A DNA stretch of 64,000 nucleotides from Fibrella rubiginis. Lineage in GTDB: Bacteria > Bacteroidota > Bacteroidia > Cytophagales > Spirosomataceae. The stretch lies in contig NZ_JAFMYV010000002.1 in NCBI RefSeq assembly GCF_017353185.1, positions 186,001 through 250,000 of the forward strand, read 5' to 3'. The translations under genes were made by a program, and so were the position numbers. Below are positions 34,305-43,039 of the stretch, piece by piece; positions within the stretch are counted from its first letter, which is position 1; every line of letters begins with the position of its first letter. Under the pieces are notes generated by a model. The model was not told the DNA's origin and searched no databases. It was given only the letters and a program-made list of their open reading frames with translations.

Positions 34305-35000
34305 ATGACGACGTCTATATTGCTCCAACTATCCCTGACGGGTGCGGCCCTGCTGGCTACTGCGCAACCGTCATGCGCATCGTATGTCCCGGTCCCGCCC
34401 ACGCAGAATGAGGCTCGTTTGGTGGGGCAGGTGGTCACGATTGTTCGGGTGAAAGCGCCCTGGTATGCCTTCGATTTTTTGTTGCGGCGCGGCTTTCGCG
34501 AGGCACTGCCTACGTACCAGTCAGTTAATGGCCTGCGGTTCAAAGCGTTCTCCAGCATCGACCGGCCCGACGGCACGTTTTTCGGGGGCATCTACTGGTG
34601 GGATACGGAACGGCAGGCCCGGCAATGGTATTCGCCTGCCTGGTTCGCCGACGTGGAACGAAAGCGAAAGGCCAGACCAACCGTCGATTACCTGCCGGTT
34701 GTGCGCGTGGCTACCTTCGTGGCTCCCTCGTTCAATTATCGGCAGCACGAGGGTGATTGCGTCACGGTGTTTGTGCATGAGTTGAACGGGGAGCAGATAA
34801 AGGCGTGCCTAAGCGCTCAGAATGGCTTATTGCGAACGTATCTTGTTGGGGAATCGGGACAGCAACAGGGCGGTTTACTCCTGTTTGCTTCAGCTGAATC
34901 GGCCAGGTCTTTCGTGGCCAAACAGCACCTAAGCCGCTACGACTGGTACAAAACGCCGGCCTTGCTCAACAACGAAACCGTATTGTCAACTAACCAATAG
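34305..35000 (+). CDS. Exported protein with duplicated dimeric alpha/beta-barrel-like domain
   Basis: 231 residues from MTTSILLQ, which opens a signal peptide ending near PSCASY. The longer frame starting at 34242 has no signal. The core (VGQVVTIVRVKAPWYAFDFLLRR, then GLRFKAFSS and FFGGIYWWDTERQARQWYSP) resembles YdhR-like, antibiotic-monooxygenase-type ferredoxin folds; a second weaker copy follows (CVTVFVHELNGEQIKACLSA). A role in the envelope is likely, the activity unknown. The sigma-factor gene starts 7 bases after its stop, so both are co-transcribed. Confidence 0.65.
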   Translation: MTTSILLQLSLTGAALLATAQPSCASYVPVPPTQNEARLVGQVVTIVRVKAPWYAFDFLLRRGFREALPTYQSVNGLRFKAFSSIDRPDGTFFGGIYWWDTERQARQWYSPAWFADVERKRKARPTVDYLPVVRVATFVAPSFNYRQHEGDCVTVFVHELNGEQIKACLSAQNGLLRTYLVGESGQQQGGLLLFASAESARSFVAKQHLSRYDWYKTPALLNNETVLSTNQ

Positions 35001-35006
35001 CAGGCT

Positions 35007-35828
35007 ATGCATCCGTTTCATCAGGCTGTGCCGACCAACCCACCCGACGAGACGCTGGTGACGGAGGCCGTGGGTGGCAACCGGCGGTCGCTGGAGCTAT
35101 TGTTAAAGCGTCATCAGGACTATGTGTTCAACGTAGCACTGCGGCTTTTCCTTCACCCCGACGATGCGCTGGATGCTACACAGGAGGTGCTGATTAAAGT
35201 GGTTACGAGCCTGAAGACGTTTGCCGGGCAGAGCCAGTTTCGGACGTGGCTCTACCGAATTGTGGTCAACCATTTCCTGAACAGCCCGGCCCGCCGCTAC
35301 GAACAGCGGCTCGACCGGGCCGCCGACCTGAGCACGCTGCCCGACGACGCACCGGACCGCGAGGCCGACGAAGCCGAGATCGACGAGGTGCGGGTGCTTT
35401 GCTCTACGGCCATGCTGCTCTGCCTGACCCGCGAACAACGCCTGCTCTACATCATCGGCGACATTTTTGGCGCTGACCATGAACTGGGCGCGGCCTTGTT
35501 TGGCCTCTCGCCGGGCAATTATCGGGTACGGCTCCACCGCGCCAAGGCTGATCTTCGTCAGTTTGTTTCGGGTAAATGCGGCCTTGTTGACCCACGCAAC
35601 CCCTGCCGCTGCCCCAAAAAAGCAAGGGTAATGATCCAGCAAGGCGTTGTTGATAAAGATCGGTTGCTATTTAATCGCCATTATGTGCAGACTATTGAGC
35701 AGGTATTGGCAACGCGTCGTGAAACCGTCAGCGATACCATTCAACTTGCCATGAGTGAGCTTTTCCGGCAGAGTCCATTCCAGATACGACAGGAAATCGA
35801 TCAGCTTTTTGAGAGTTTGCTTCCCTAA
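35007..35828 (+). CDS. ECF-type RNA polymerase sigma factor with Cys-rich C-terminal extension
   Basis: 273 residues, longer than the usual 180-200. Region 2 is seen in YVFNVALRLFLHPDDALDATQEVLIKVVTSL and the promoter-melting FRTWLYRIVVNHFL; region 4 in TREQRLLYIIGDIF and ALFGLSPGNYRVRLHRAKADL. After region 4 comes CGLVDPRNPCRCPKKAR, a four-Cys cluster likely to bind metal, then a helical tail of about 70 residues. No anti-sigma gene follows, so the extension may be the regulatory part. It is sandwiched between an exported protein and a hotdog-fold gene. Confidence 0.88.
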   Translation: MHPFHQAVPTNPPDETLVTEAVGGNRRSLELLLKRHQDYVFNVALRLFLHPDDALDATQEVLIKVVTSLKTFAGQSQFRTWLYRIVVNHFLNSPARRYEQRLDRAADLSTLPDDAPDREADEAEIDEVRVLCSTAMLLCLTREQRLLYIIGDIFGADHELGAALFGLSPGNYRVRLHRAKADLRQFVSGKCGLVDPRNPCRCPKKARVMIQQGVVDKDRLLFNRHYVQTIEQVLATRRETVSDTIQLAMSELFRQSPFQIRQEIDQLFESLLP

Positions 35829-35842
35829 ACCAACCCTGGCCC

Positions 35843-36325
35843 ATGACAAACCGATTTGATCAACTCAGGCAACACCTCGCTACCCTGCCCGTTGAGGCCC
35901 GTACCCCCGCGCTCACCACCACCATGCAGCGGATCATCCCGATGCTGGGTACGTTGGGTGTGGTGTTTGAGGTATACGAAGCCCATCATTGCCAGTTGTA
36001 TTTGCCCAACGTGGCTGCCGTGCAAAATGGCTGGGGTGGCATTCAGGCGGGCGGCATCTACACCACTGCCGAAAGCGCCATGGCATTGGTAATCGGTGCC
36101 AACCTCGCCGACAACCAGGTGGTGGTCGCTAAAACGGTTACGATTGACTACCGTCGACGGGCACAGGGCGGCATCCGGGCCACGGCTACGCTGACCAGCG
36201 AAGGGGCAACCCACATCGGCCAGACCGAACGGGGCGAACTAACCCTGACCAGCCCCATCACCGACGAAACCGGCACCGAAGTAGCCCACTGCCAGGCCGT
36301 ATGGGTCTGGATGCCCGTGCGGTAA
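35843..36325 (+). CDS. Hotdog-fold protein (PaaI/DUF4442-like thioesterase)
   Basis: 160 residues, one hotdog domain. Residues GGIQAGGIYTTAESAMALVIG form the central helix, where family thioesterases keep a catalytic acidic residue (here Glu in TAES). Strands VVAKTVTIDYRRRAQGGIRATATL and later AHCQAVWVWMPVR complete the fold. Such proteins hydrolyse acyl-CoA thioesters. It starts 14 nt after the sigma-factor stop and closes that transcription unit. The substrate is not known. Confidence 0.8.
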   Translation: MTNRFDQLRQHLATLPVEARTPALTTTMQRIIPMLGTLGVVFEVYEAHHCQLYLPNVAAVQNGWGGIQAGGIYTTAESAMALVIGANLADNQVVVAKTVTIDYRRRAQGGIRATATLTSEGATHIGQTERGELTLTSPITDETGTEVAHCQAVWVWMPVR

Positions 36326-36464
36326 GGCAATGGGGTAATAAAAAACGCCGGACGGTTTAATAGTAATAACCTCAAAAGATTATCTAAAAGATGAACTGAG
36401 TAGTAACTAAACAAATCGTGATTACTTTTTTGAATAGGTACAATTACCTGCGAGGGACAAATAC

Positions 36465-37352
36465 TTATTGTTTAAGTTGTGTTATCGCTTTAACTATCTC
36501 TTCAAGAGCCTTTTTTATTTCGTCGCTTCCAATATTGACAGGGGGAGCAGACTTTACACCAACAATTTTCTCAATCTTATATTTGTTACTGAAAGGATCT
36601 TCGTACTCAAGCTTAAGAATAGTATTGTGCCCAAATGATGTCTCACAATCGTTATAAAGTGCGACATCAAGATAATACGGATTGTTACGATCAATTATAG
36701 GAATATGAATAGGAAATTCACTTCCATATTTCTTCAAATGTTGAGGTAACGGCTCAAGTGACAACATGATGTCAATGGCAGGACTATCATTTATGGCCAC
36801 TAGTCCTAACTGTAGAATTTGGTCATTCTTCGGTTTGAGTCTAAATATATGACTCAGCGAAGGTTTAGAAAGAAAACGCTTCGCGCGAATAGCCTCAACA
36901 ATAAAATGTCTTGCAGGCACAGTATGCCTTCCAGCTCTTATATAGTACTTATAGTCAAACATGTGAGGTCCAATAAAACTCTCTTCTACAGCAATAACCA
37001 TTACCACTCGATCATCATGTAAAAATCCACGATCATAGACTTCATCAAGTAAAATAATTTCATATTTGGGAATAGGTTCTATTTTGCTAATCACAGTATC
37101 TACCCAATCTTTTATAGGCTGTCCTTCTTGCGTTTTTTGACCTTTTGACCTTAATATTCCTCCATCGGCATTTCCTGTTTTATCGTTAATGCCTACAATA
37201 AATAATCCTCCTCCAGCATTGGCAAAACCGGAAACAGCCTTGCATAACTTATCTGCTAGCTCTTTTTCTATTAAACTCGATTTGAATTCATGATAGTCAT
37301 CCTCTTCTTGCGGGATCTGATTTATATTGAAATTATATAGATTTATCTTCAT
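36465..37352 (-). CDS. AlbA_2/Schlafen-like ATP-binding-domain protein
   Basis: 295 residues. The AlbA_2 domain (about 15-160) is recognised from HEFKSSLIEKELADKLCKAVSGFANAGGG, then FIVGINDK and a late GRHTVPA stretch. Such domains occur in putative regulators and in some defence proteins. The C-terminal 130 residues are unlike anything I recognise. The gene is much lower in GC than surrounding core genes, so it was probably acquired. The stretch on its 3' side, 36326-36464, holds no gene. Confidence 0.8.
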   Translation of the reverse strand: MKINLYNFNINQIPQEEDDYHEFKSSLIEKELADKLCKAVSGFANAGGGLFIVGINDKTGNADGGILRSKGQKTQEGQPIKDWVDTVISKIEPIPKYEIILLDEVYDRGFLHDDRVVMVIAVEESFIGPHMFDYKYYIRAGRHTVPARHFIVEAIRAKRFLSKPSLSHIFRLKPKNDQILQLGLVAINDSPAIDIMLSLEPLPQHLKKYGSEFPIHIPIIDRNNPYYLDVALYNDCETSFGHNTILKLEYEDPFSNKYKIEKIVGVKSAPPVNIGSDEIKKALEEIVKAITQLKQ

Positions 37353-37407
37353 GGTGTGGTTGTTTATTTATTATAGGCAATGGCTCGATTATGTAAATGT
37401 ATGGTTT

Positions 37408-37983
37408 CTAAATTACGAACAACTCGGCAACGGTCAATTGAAAATCAGGTAGCGCAGGTGCTGCCGATAATAGATCAGTTCCCTGGCGGCCCGTCATGCT
37501 TATGGGTGATGTGTAAACAACTACTTCTTTATAAATCGGAAACACCCACCAAATAACTTCAACTCCAGCGTCGAAGTACTCGTGGCGTTTTTGAACGCTA
37601 ACCGATTCTGTATCGGATACTGAGCCAAACTCGATGACAAAAGCAGGAATAACGCGGTTGCCATTTATCATATCACGCTGTTGCTCAGCCGAATAGTACG
37701 CTACATCGGGGCGGCGTAGCTGTTTGTCGGTAAGCCAGACGTCCATTTCAGCTCTCAGACGTCCTCCTTCGCGGAAGTATTGAGTTGTAAAAAAACAATT
37801 TTCAAGGTTGGCAACTAACTGGTTTTCGTCCTGTCTCATTGAGGTGGTGGGTATCAATAAGCCATTGTCGAATTCGTAGACATAGTTGTCGTCCGATTCC
37901 CAGCGCAGGAAATCTTCTTTCGACATGCGTTGCCCGGCATATCTGGCGACCCCGTAAGTGCTATGCTGAATGTCGGCGATCAT
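37408..37983 (-). CDS. Uma2-family (DUF820) restriction-endonuclease-like protein
   Basis: 191 residues from MIADIQH; 14 extra upstream codons give no family match. The PD-(D/E)xK core is in RRPDVAYYS, then PAFVIEFGSVSDTESVSV with the Glu, and the helix YFDAGVEVIWWVFP. Uma2 proteins multiply in cyanobacteria and Bacteroidota, often linked to transposition, and their real role is unsettled. Its last residues (LTVAELFVI) recur as a remnant at 38757-38800, so a second copy once lay nearby. Confidence 0.88.
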   Translation of the reverse strand: MIADIQHSTYGVARYAGQRMSKEDFLRWESDDNYVYEFDNGLLIPTTSMRQDENQLVANLENCFFTTQYFREGGRLRAEMDVWLTDKQLRRPDVAYYSAEQQRDMINGNRVIPAFVIEFGSVSDTESVSVQKRHEYFDAGVEVIWWVFPIYKEVVVYTSPISMTGRQGTDLLSAAPALPDFQLTVAELFVI

Positions 37984-38057
37984 AACTGACTGGCTTGCGT
38001 TGATTACCAAAGATAATGAAAACACCAGACGTTCCTGCCCGGCGTCTTGTGCCTAGT

Positions 38058-38702
38058 CTATTCTGTTATAAACTCTTTCAGCTTTCGGATGCTGAACACA
38101 AACTGTGTCAAGTCTTCAAGGCGGAGCAAATCATACTTGCGACTGTGGTAGTACTGCTGCCCGTGCAGGACGGTGAAGTACAAATTCGTACCCAGCACAT
38201 AGCTGCCATACACCGGCTTGGTATCGTCGTTCTGGGCCTGAGCGATCAGCATAGCGGTGAGCACCTGAGCTTCCGGATCTACCTTGTCACCACGGCTTTT
38301 CTTGTATTCCTGTAAGAAAAAATAAGGATAACCCGGAGCGTTGAAAAGCGGGGTAGCCACCATGCAGTCACAAATGACGGCTAAACTATAGCCGTTAATC
38401 TTAGCTGACATTCTCCGTTCATAGAAAACCTTGATGCGCTTCGGTTCTTCAATTCGGGACAGGTAAAAGAGAAAACCAATCAGGTTGATCTTTAGCTCTT
38501 CCTCATTCCAATAGTCACCTTCGACCTGCGCTTTAGCATGTAGATCGTGCAACAGTTTGGTTTCTTCGGCAGTCAGCTCATACTGAGCCTGTAGCCACCG
38601 GGTCATCAGTTCGCCCGGCTCGTTGGCTTCAAACCGCTGAATAGCAAACGCCTTCGCCAACGCCACCGAATCAAACCCTAACTGCTCTTTCCTTGATTCC
38701 AT
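38058..38702 (-). CDS. Hypothetical protein, PD-(D/E)xK-like, Bacteroidota family
   Basis: 214 residues from MESRKEQLGFDS. The protein belongs to a frequent but unnamed Bacteroidota family: FAIQRFEANEPGELMTRWL, GDYWNEEELKINLIGFL, VICDCMVA, YFFLQEYKKSRGDKVDPEAQ and a C-terminal IRKLKEFITE. The acidic residue then E-x-K (LQEYKKS) suggests a nuclease-like fold, but activity is unproven. It sits beside the Uma2 gene on the same strand; such pairs are typical of copy-rich mobile neighbourhoods. Confidence 0.7.
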   Translation of the reverse strand: MESRKEQLGFDSVALAKAFAIQRFEANEPGELMTRWLQAQYELTAEETKLLHDLHAKAQVEGDYWNEEELKINLIGFLFYLSRIEEPKRIKVFYERRMSAKINGYSLAVICDCMVATPLFNAPGYPYFFLQEYKKSRGDKVDPEAQVLTAMLIAQAQNDDTKPVYGSYVLGTNLYFTVLHGQQYYHSRKYDLLRLEDLTQFVFSIRKLKEFITE

Positions 38703-38756
38703 AAGGCAAAGATAGACCACCAAACTGGCTTGCGACACCAGAGACAGCACGTTAGT

Positions 38757-38800
38757 TGAACAACTCAGCAACGGTCAATTGAGAATTAGGTAGCGCAGGG
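38757..38800 (-). pseudogene. Remnant of a second Uma2 gene 3' end
   Basis: The minus-strand bases encode ALPNSQLTVAELFN and then end, matching the last residues of the nearby Uma2 protein (ALPDFQLTVAELFVI). Only this tail survives, next to the start of the gene ending at 38058. It marks a decayed duplicate or a recombination scar. Confidence 0.7.
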
Positions 38801-38876
38801 GGTAATGTTCGTATGATACATTTTCTTACGGACGGTTCCAGTACCTGCCTCGTCACTAATTAGGTAAACCATCAGG

Positions 38877-38898
38877 TTTTCTTATAAAAAAATGCTGA
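38877..38898 (+). repeat. Left copy of a 22-bp direct repeat flanking the lipoprotein gene
   Basis: The sequence TTTTCTTATAAAAAAATGCT continues GA; the copy at 40791-40812 differs at two positions. The two copies bracket the gene 38990-40693. They may be remnants of an insertion or recombination event. Confidence 0.7.
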
Positions 38899-38989
38899 GC
38901 TTGTCAAAGAGCTACGCGTCAGTAATTCTCCTAAAAAAATAGGCAAAACGAACCCTAACGGTTTTGGTAAGAAAGCTCTGTCTTCATTA

Positions 38990-40693
38990 CTACTCAATTC
39001 GAAAATTTCCGTTGCTAACGTTAAGTTGCTTTTTCAGGGGTACCGCCCTGTCAGTCACAAACAAAACGGTGTATGTGTTTTCTGGCAGAGATACAGATAA
39101 GGGCTGCAAATCATCTACTCGTTGTACGTAGCAGGGCACCGCATCAGCATCGGCGGCAAACTCATTGGCTGGGTAAATCTGAACCACGTATCCCGCAGGC
39201 GGCGGGGCTGGATGCGTCAACTCAACGGTAACATAGGGCGAATTGGTGCCTAAAAAAACAGTGAGGTATTTTAACGAATTATTAATTAGATAAAGATCAT
39301 TTTTATTGGGCGTGTGTTTTGGCTTTAACACAGAGAGCGTGTCCGTTGGCTGGTTAGCAGTTGCTCCATCAAAATCGGATTGATTGATGGTTAACGGATC
39401 TATTTTTGTCAGTCGTTTAAATTCCGCTGCCAGCCAGCGTTTCCCATCGGTAAGTTCGTCAATATGCGAATGACCAGCCAAGACAAGTAACTTGGCAGAT
39501 GGATCTTTTATAAATATTCTTTTTTGCAGATTCTTCGCCTGATTAATCTCCCGGCGTCCCTCCCCCTCTTCTAATTCATCTTCATAATCTACTAGCGTAA
39601 AACCTAGTTTGATGGCAATCCGAATCAGATTGGCCATATGCGGTTCGCGGGTGTAGAAACCGGTGCTCATGAGCGGATAGCCCCGCTTCATCAATTCGCT
39701 CCCTTTCTCGCCTAGTGCTTCCAAAGCCAGATAACGGAAACCCACTTTGTACAACGCAGGCAACAGTTGCGCAACCAACCGTCGGTGAGCAGGTGCAGAA
39801 TGCGCTTCATTGAACATAACTACCTGCTCTGATCTGCACCGGTCAATTAATTCTTTCTCACCGCCGACACGTTCATAATCAGTTAGTTCTATTAGAAAAC
39901 TATTAGTATCGCCCCTTATTTTTTGTTGGAAATGGACCTGTTTTTTTGTGTCGCCAACAAACGACAGGCATGTCACGATGCTTTGTAAGTAGGCTCCTTT
40001 GTAGGCAATAGCACTGCTATCGTACTGCTGTTCCATAGCCAATAGAAGGCGCAAAGGCTTCAAGTAATTACCAATACCGTCGTTACCGATGTAAGCCAAA
40101 ACTGCCGTCTGGAAGGGATCGTTTTTGATGACCTTAGCACCCGACGAATTAAAAGTCACACTTTTAAAAATTGCCGTAAACTCGTTTAACAGTGATTCTT
40201 TTAGGGATGTCTGAGTATCGTCAACATTTTCCGCTTCGACAAATGTGTTATAAATTAATACATCACTTTTTGGAGTTTTAATTAAATAGTTGATACCGAG
40301 ACTATCAATTTCTAGCCTAGTATAAATAGAATCGCCAGTTTTAATATAACCATCTGCAATATAATTACTTACAGGCTTACGATTACGTAGTAAAAATCCA
40401 ATACTTCGAAAGTTAGGGCTGATATTACTTTTTGCTGAAAACAAAACTTTTCCTTCTCTATTAATCAATTTGTATTTGTCATTATTTTTAATAATTTTTG
40501 GCAGTTTACTTTTCTTTTTATTGAACGTGTAATCACCATTATATAGAATAGACAAATTCAGGCTGTCGTTCATATATTGGGTCATGTACCCAGCTTCAAT
40601 CCGGTTCGCTTTGGCAAACTTGTGTTGAGTCGTGCAGGCAGTGAGCAACCCAACTGCCAGTAGCAAGGATGTGTTCCCAATGATGTGGAGCAT
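38990..40693 (-). CDS. Lipoprotein with ChaN/TraB/erythromycin-esterase-like domain
   Basis: 567 residues with a lipoprotein signal (LLTAC lipobox). The first 230 residues are unrecognised. The central part, VVMFNEAHSAPAHRRLVAQL, then LALEALGEKGSELM and a later LVLAGHSHIDEL, has the Glu-His and GHxH arrangement of the ChaN/TraB/EreA-like fold, which includes haem-binding and hydrolytic members. The C-terminal 130 residues may be a small beta domain. The gene is AT-rich and flanked by 22-bp direct repeats, both signs of acquisition. Role unknown. Confidence 0.72.
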   Translation of the reverse strand: MLHIIGNTSLLLAVGLLTACTTQHKFAKANRIEAGYMTQYMNDSLNLSILYNGDYTFNKKKSKLPKIIKNNDKYKLINREGKVLFSAKSNISPNFRSIGFLLRNRKPVSNYIADGYIKTGDSIYTRLEIDSLGINYLIKTPKSDVLIYNTFVEAENVDDTQTSLKESLLNEFTAIFKSVTFNSSGAKVIKNDPFQTAVLAYIGNDGIGNYLKPLRLLLAMEQQYDSSAIAYKGAYLQSIVTCLSFVGDTKKQVHFQQKIRGDTNSFLIELTDYERVGGEKELIDRCRSEQVVMFNEAHSAPAHRRLVAQLLPALYKVGFRYLALEALGEKGSELMKRGYPLMSTGFYTREPHMANLIRIAIKLGFTLVDYEDELEEGEGRREINQAKNLQKRIFIKDPSAKLLVLAGHSHIDELTDGKRWLAAEFKRLTKIDPLTINQSDFDGATANQPTDTLSVLKPKHTPNKNDLYLINNSLKYLTVFLGTNSPYVTVELTHPAPPPAGYVVQIYPANEFAADADAVPCYVQRVDDLQPLSVSLPENTYTVLFVTDRAVPLKKQLNVSNGNFRIE

Positions 40694-40790
40694 GGCTAAT
40701 TAATGATTATCCTACGTGGATGAATAAATAACCAGTAATACATAACGAATACCAGTTTTTCTTGAAAGATGCGTATCTACACGAACAAGG

Positions 40791-40812
40791 CTTTCTTGTA
40801 AAAAAATGCTGA
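40791..40812 (+). repeat. Right copy of the 22-bp direct repeat flanking the lipoprotein gene
   Basis: CTTTCTTGTAAAAAAATGCT followed by GA, two mismatches from the copy at 38877-38898. It runs directly into the hairpin at 40817. Confidence 0.7.
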
Positions 40813-40816
40813 CGCG

Positions 40817-40919
40817 TAGCCCTTCGACAGGCTCAGGGTGACAGGTACGTAGTGGTAATACCGAAGTTAATTATATGAATACTACGTACTTGTGTCACCC
40901 TGAGCCTGTTGAAGGGCTA
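40817..40919. repeat. Imperfect inverted repeat with the CCTTCGACAGGCTCAGGGTG word
   Basis: Arms 40817-40853 and 40881-40919 pair over about 36 bp with a few differences. Each holds the word CCTTCGACAGGCTCAGGGTG, also present in the 75-bp hairpin at 55753. It ends 35 nt from the acetyl-CoA synthetase stop codon and may end that transcript. Confidence 0.85.
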
Positions 40920-40953
40920 TTCATCCTGAATTAAGTACATCCAAAGTAATAAG

Positions 40954-42846
40954 CTATACCGCCCCCGCCTTGATCGCATCGACCACGGCGGGGTCCAGGA
41001 GCGTGCTGGTATCGCCCATGTTGGACGTGTCTCCTTCGGCGATTTTGCGCAGGATGCGGCGCATGATTTTGCCGGAACGCGTTTTGGGTAAGCCGCTCAC
41101 AAACTGAATCTTATCGGGTTTGGCGATGGGTCCGATCACGCGGCTGACGGTAGCCAGAATGTCGCGGCGCATGAGGTCAGCTTCGTGGGCAGTGTCGCTT
41201 TCGGTGATCACATAGGCGTAGATGCCCTGCCCCTTGATGTCGTGGGGGTAGCCTACCACGGCGCTTTCCACCACGCCCGTGTGCATGTTGATGGCGTTTT
41301 CCACCTCAGCCGTGCCGATGCGGTGGCCCGACACGTTGAGCACGTCGTCGACGCGACCCGTGATGCGGTAGTAGCCGTCTTCGTCGCGCAGGCAGCCGTC
41401 GCCGGTGAAGTAAAGGCCGGGGTAGGTCGAGAAGTAGGTTTGGCGGCAGCGCTCGTGGTCGCCCCAGGTGGTGCGCAGAATGCCCGGCCATGGGAAGCGG
41501 ATGCACAGGTTGCCACTTACGCCGTTGCCCTCGATTTCCTTACCCGCCTCATCCACCAGCAGGGGTTGCACGCCCGGCAGGGGTAGCGTGGCGAAGGTGG
41601 GCTTGGTTTTGGTAATACCCGCCAGCGGCGAAATCAGGATGCCGCCGGTTTCGGTTTGCCACCAGGTGTCTACAATCGGGCATTTGTGCTTGCCCACGTT
41701 TTCGTCGTACCAGTGCCAGGCTTCTTCGTTGATGGGTTCACCCACCGAGCCTAACACGCGCAGGCTACGCAGGTCTTTGTTCTTGAGCGGGTCCAGCCCG
41801 AAGCCCATCAGCGACCGGATGGCCGTGGGGGCGGTGTACAGAATCGTGACTTTGTGCCGGTCGACCACATCCCAGAAACGCCCCGCGTCGGGCCAGGTGG
41901 GGATGCCCTCGAAAATGACCGACGTGCTCCCTGCCAGAAGCGGACCATACACGATGTAGCTGTGGCCGGTGATCCAACCCACGTCGGCGGTGCAGAAATG
42001 GATGTCGCCGGGTTCGACCTGAAACACGTTCTCGAAGCTGTATTGCGCGTAGACCATGTAGCCGCCGCAGGTGTGTACCACGCCCTTGGGTTTGCCGGTA
42101 CTGCCCGACGTGTAGAGGATGAACAGCGGATCTTCGGCGTCCATCTCTTCGGCGGGACAGTCGCTCGTGACCTGCTTCATTTCGGTTTCCCACCACACGT
42201 CGCGGCCTTTGCGCATGGCTACGGGGGTGCGGGTGTGGGTCATCACGATCACCCGCTGCACCGTGGGACAGCCAATCAGCGCGTCGTCGACGGTGTCTTT
42301 CATCGGGATCGTCTTGTTGCCCCGTACGGCTCCGTCGGAGGTGATGACTACCGAACAGGCGGCGTCGTTGATGCGGTCGGCAATACTCTGGGCAGAAAAC
42401 CCGCCGAAAACGACCGAATGAATGGCCCCCACGCGGGCGCAGGCCAGCACGGCCACGGCCAGTTCGGGTACCATCGGCATGTAGATACAGACACGATCAC
42501 CTTTCCTGACGCCGTTGCGCTTGAGCACATTGGCAAACCGGCAGACGTAGTCGTGCAGCATCTTGTAGGTCAGCGTCACACTCGGCTCGGCGGGGTCGTT
42601 GGGTTCCCAGATGATGGCGGGCTGGTTGGGACGGGTGGTCAGGTGCCGGTCCAGTACGTTTTCGGTGATGTTGAGTTTGCCGCCCGAAAACCACTTGATG
42701 TTGGGTTCCTCGAAGTTCCACTGCAGGGTTTTGGTCCAGGGCTTGCGCCAGTGAAAGTTCTGCGCTACTTCGGCCCAGAAGGCTTCGGGGTCGTTCACGC
42801 TCTGTTCGTAGGCCAACTGGTATTCGGCAAAGGTTCGGATACGCAT
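40954..42846 (-). CDS. acs: Acetyl-CoA synthetase
   Basis: 630 residues from MRIRTFAEYQLAYEQS; a frame 15 codons longer is not typical. All adenylate-forming motifs are present: ILYTSGSTGKPKGVVH (about 250), WWQTETGG, YFTGDGCLRDEDGYYRITGR and the C-terminal lysine in PKTRSGKIMRRILRK (about 595), whose acetylation normally controls the enzyme. It converts acetate, ATP and CoA to acetyl-CoA. It is the last gene of the minus-strand carboxylate cluster; the sensor kinase and receiver upstream in the cluster fit control of acetate use. Confidence 0.96.
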   Translation of the reverse strand: MRIRTFAEYQLAYEQSVNDPEAFWAEVAQNFHWRKPWTKTLQWNFEEPNIKWFSGGKLNITENVLDRHLTTRPNQPAIIWEPNDPAEPSVTLTYKMLHDYVCRFANVLKRNGVRKGDRVCIYMPMVPELAVAVLACARVGAIHSVVFGGFSAQSIADRINDAACSVVITSDGAVRGNKTIPMKDTVDDALIGCPTVQRVIVMTHTRTPVAMRKGRDVWWETEMKQVTSDCPAEEMDAEDPLFILYTSGSTGKPKGVVHTCGGYMVYAQYSFENVFQVEPGDIHFCTADVGWITGHSYIVYGPLLAGSTSVIFEGIPTWPDAGRFWDVVDRHKVTILYTAPTAIRSLMGFGLDPLKNKDLRSLRVLGSVGEPINEEAWHWYDENVGKHKCPIVDTWWQTETGGILISPLAGITKTKPTFATLPLPGVQPLLVDEAGKEIEGNGVSGNLCIRFPWPGILRTTWGDHERCRQTYFSTYPGLYFTGDGCLRDEDGYYRITGRVDDVLNVSGHRIGTAEVENAINMHTGVVESAVVGYPHDIKGQGIYAYVITESDTAHEADLMRRDILATVSRVIGPIAKPDKIQFVSGLPKTRSGKIMRRILRKIAEGDTSNMGDTSTLLDPAVVDAIKAGAV

Positions 42847-42953
42847 GGGTAAAGAAAAGGGATGATTAATGGGTGCTAAAAGTACGGGCATTGGTACCGT
42901 TTACTTCTCGCTGACCAGGTCAAAATTGATTGAATTTTGGTCGGGAAGCCATG

Positions 42954-43012
42954 TACCACGGACTTCAGTCCGTAACCATACATAACTAATACGGACTGAA
43001 GTCCGTGGTACG
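42954..43012. repeat. 22-bp inverted repeat upstream of acs
   Basis: GTACCACGGACTTCAGTCCG continues to 42975 and pairs exactly with 42991-43012; the loop is 15 nt. It lies between the propionyl-CoA synthetase-like stop and the acs start, in a 193-base spacer. It may separate the transcript or stabilise its 5' part. Confidence 0.88.
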
Positions 43013-43039
43013 GGGCTTCGCCAGTAGGGGTAGATCGAC

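Noticed and set aside
41854..42852. Plus-strand ORF of 332 codons
   Set aside because: Antisense to acs, rich in His/Gly/Val as expected of a shadow frame, with no recognisable domain.
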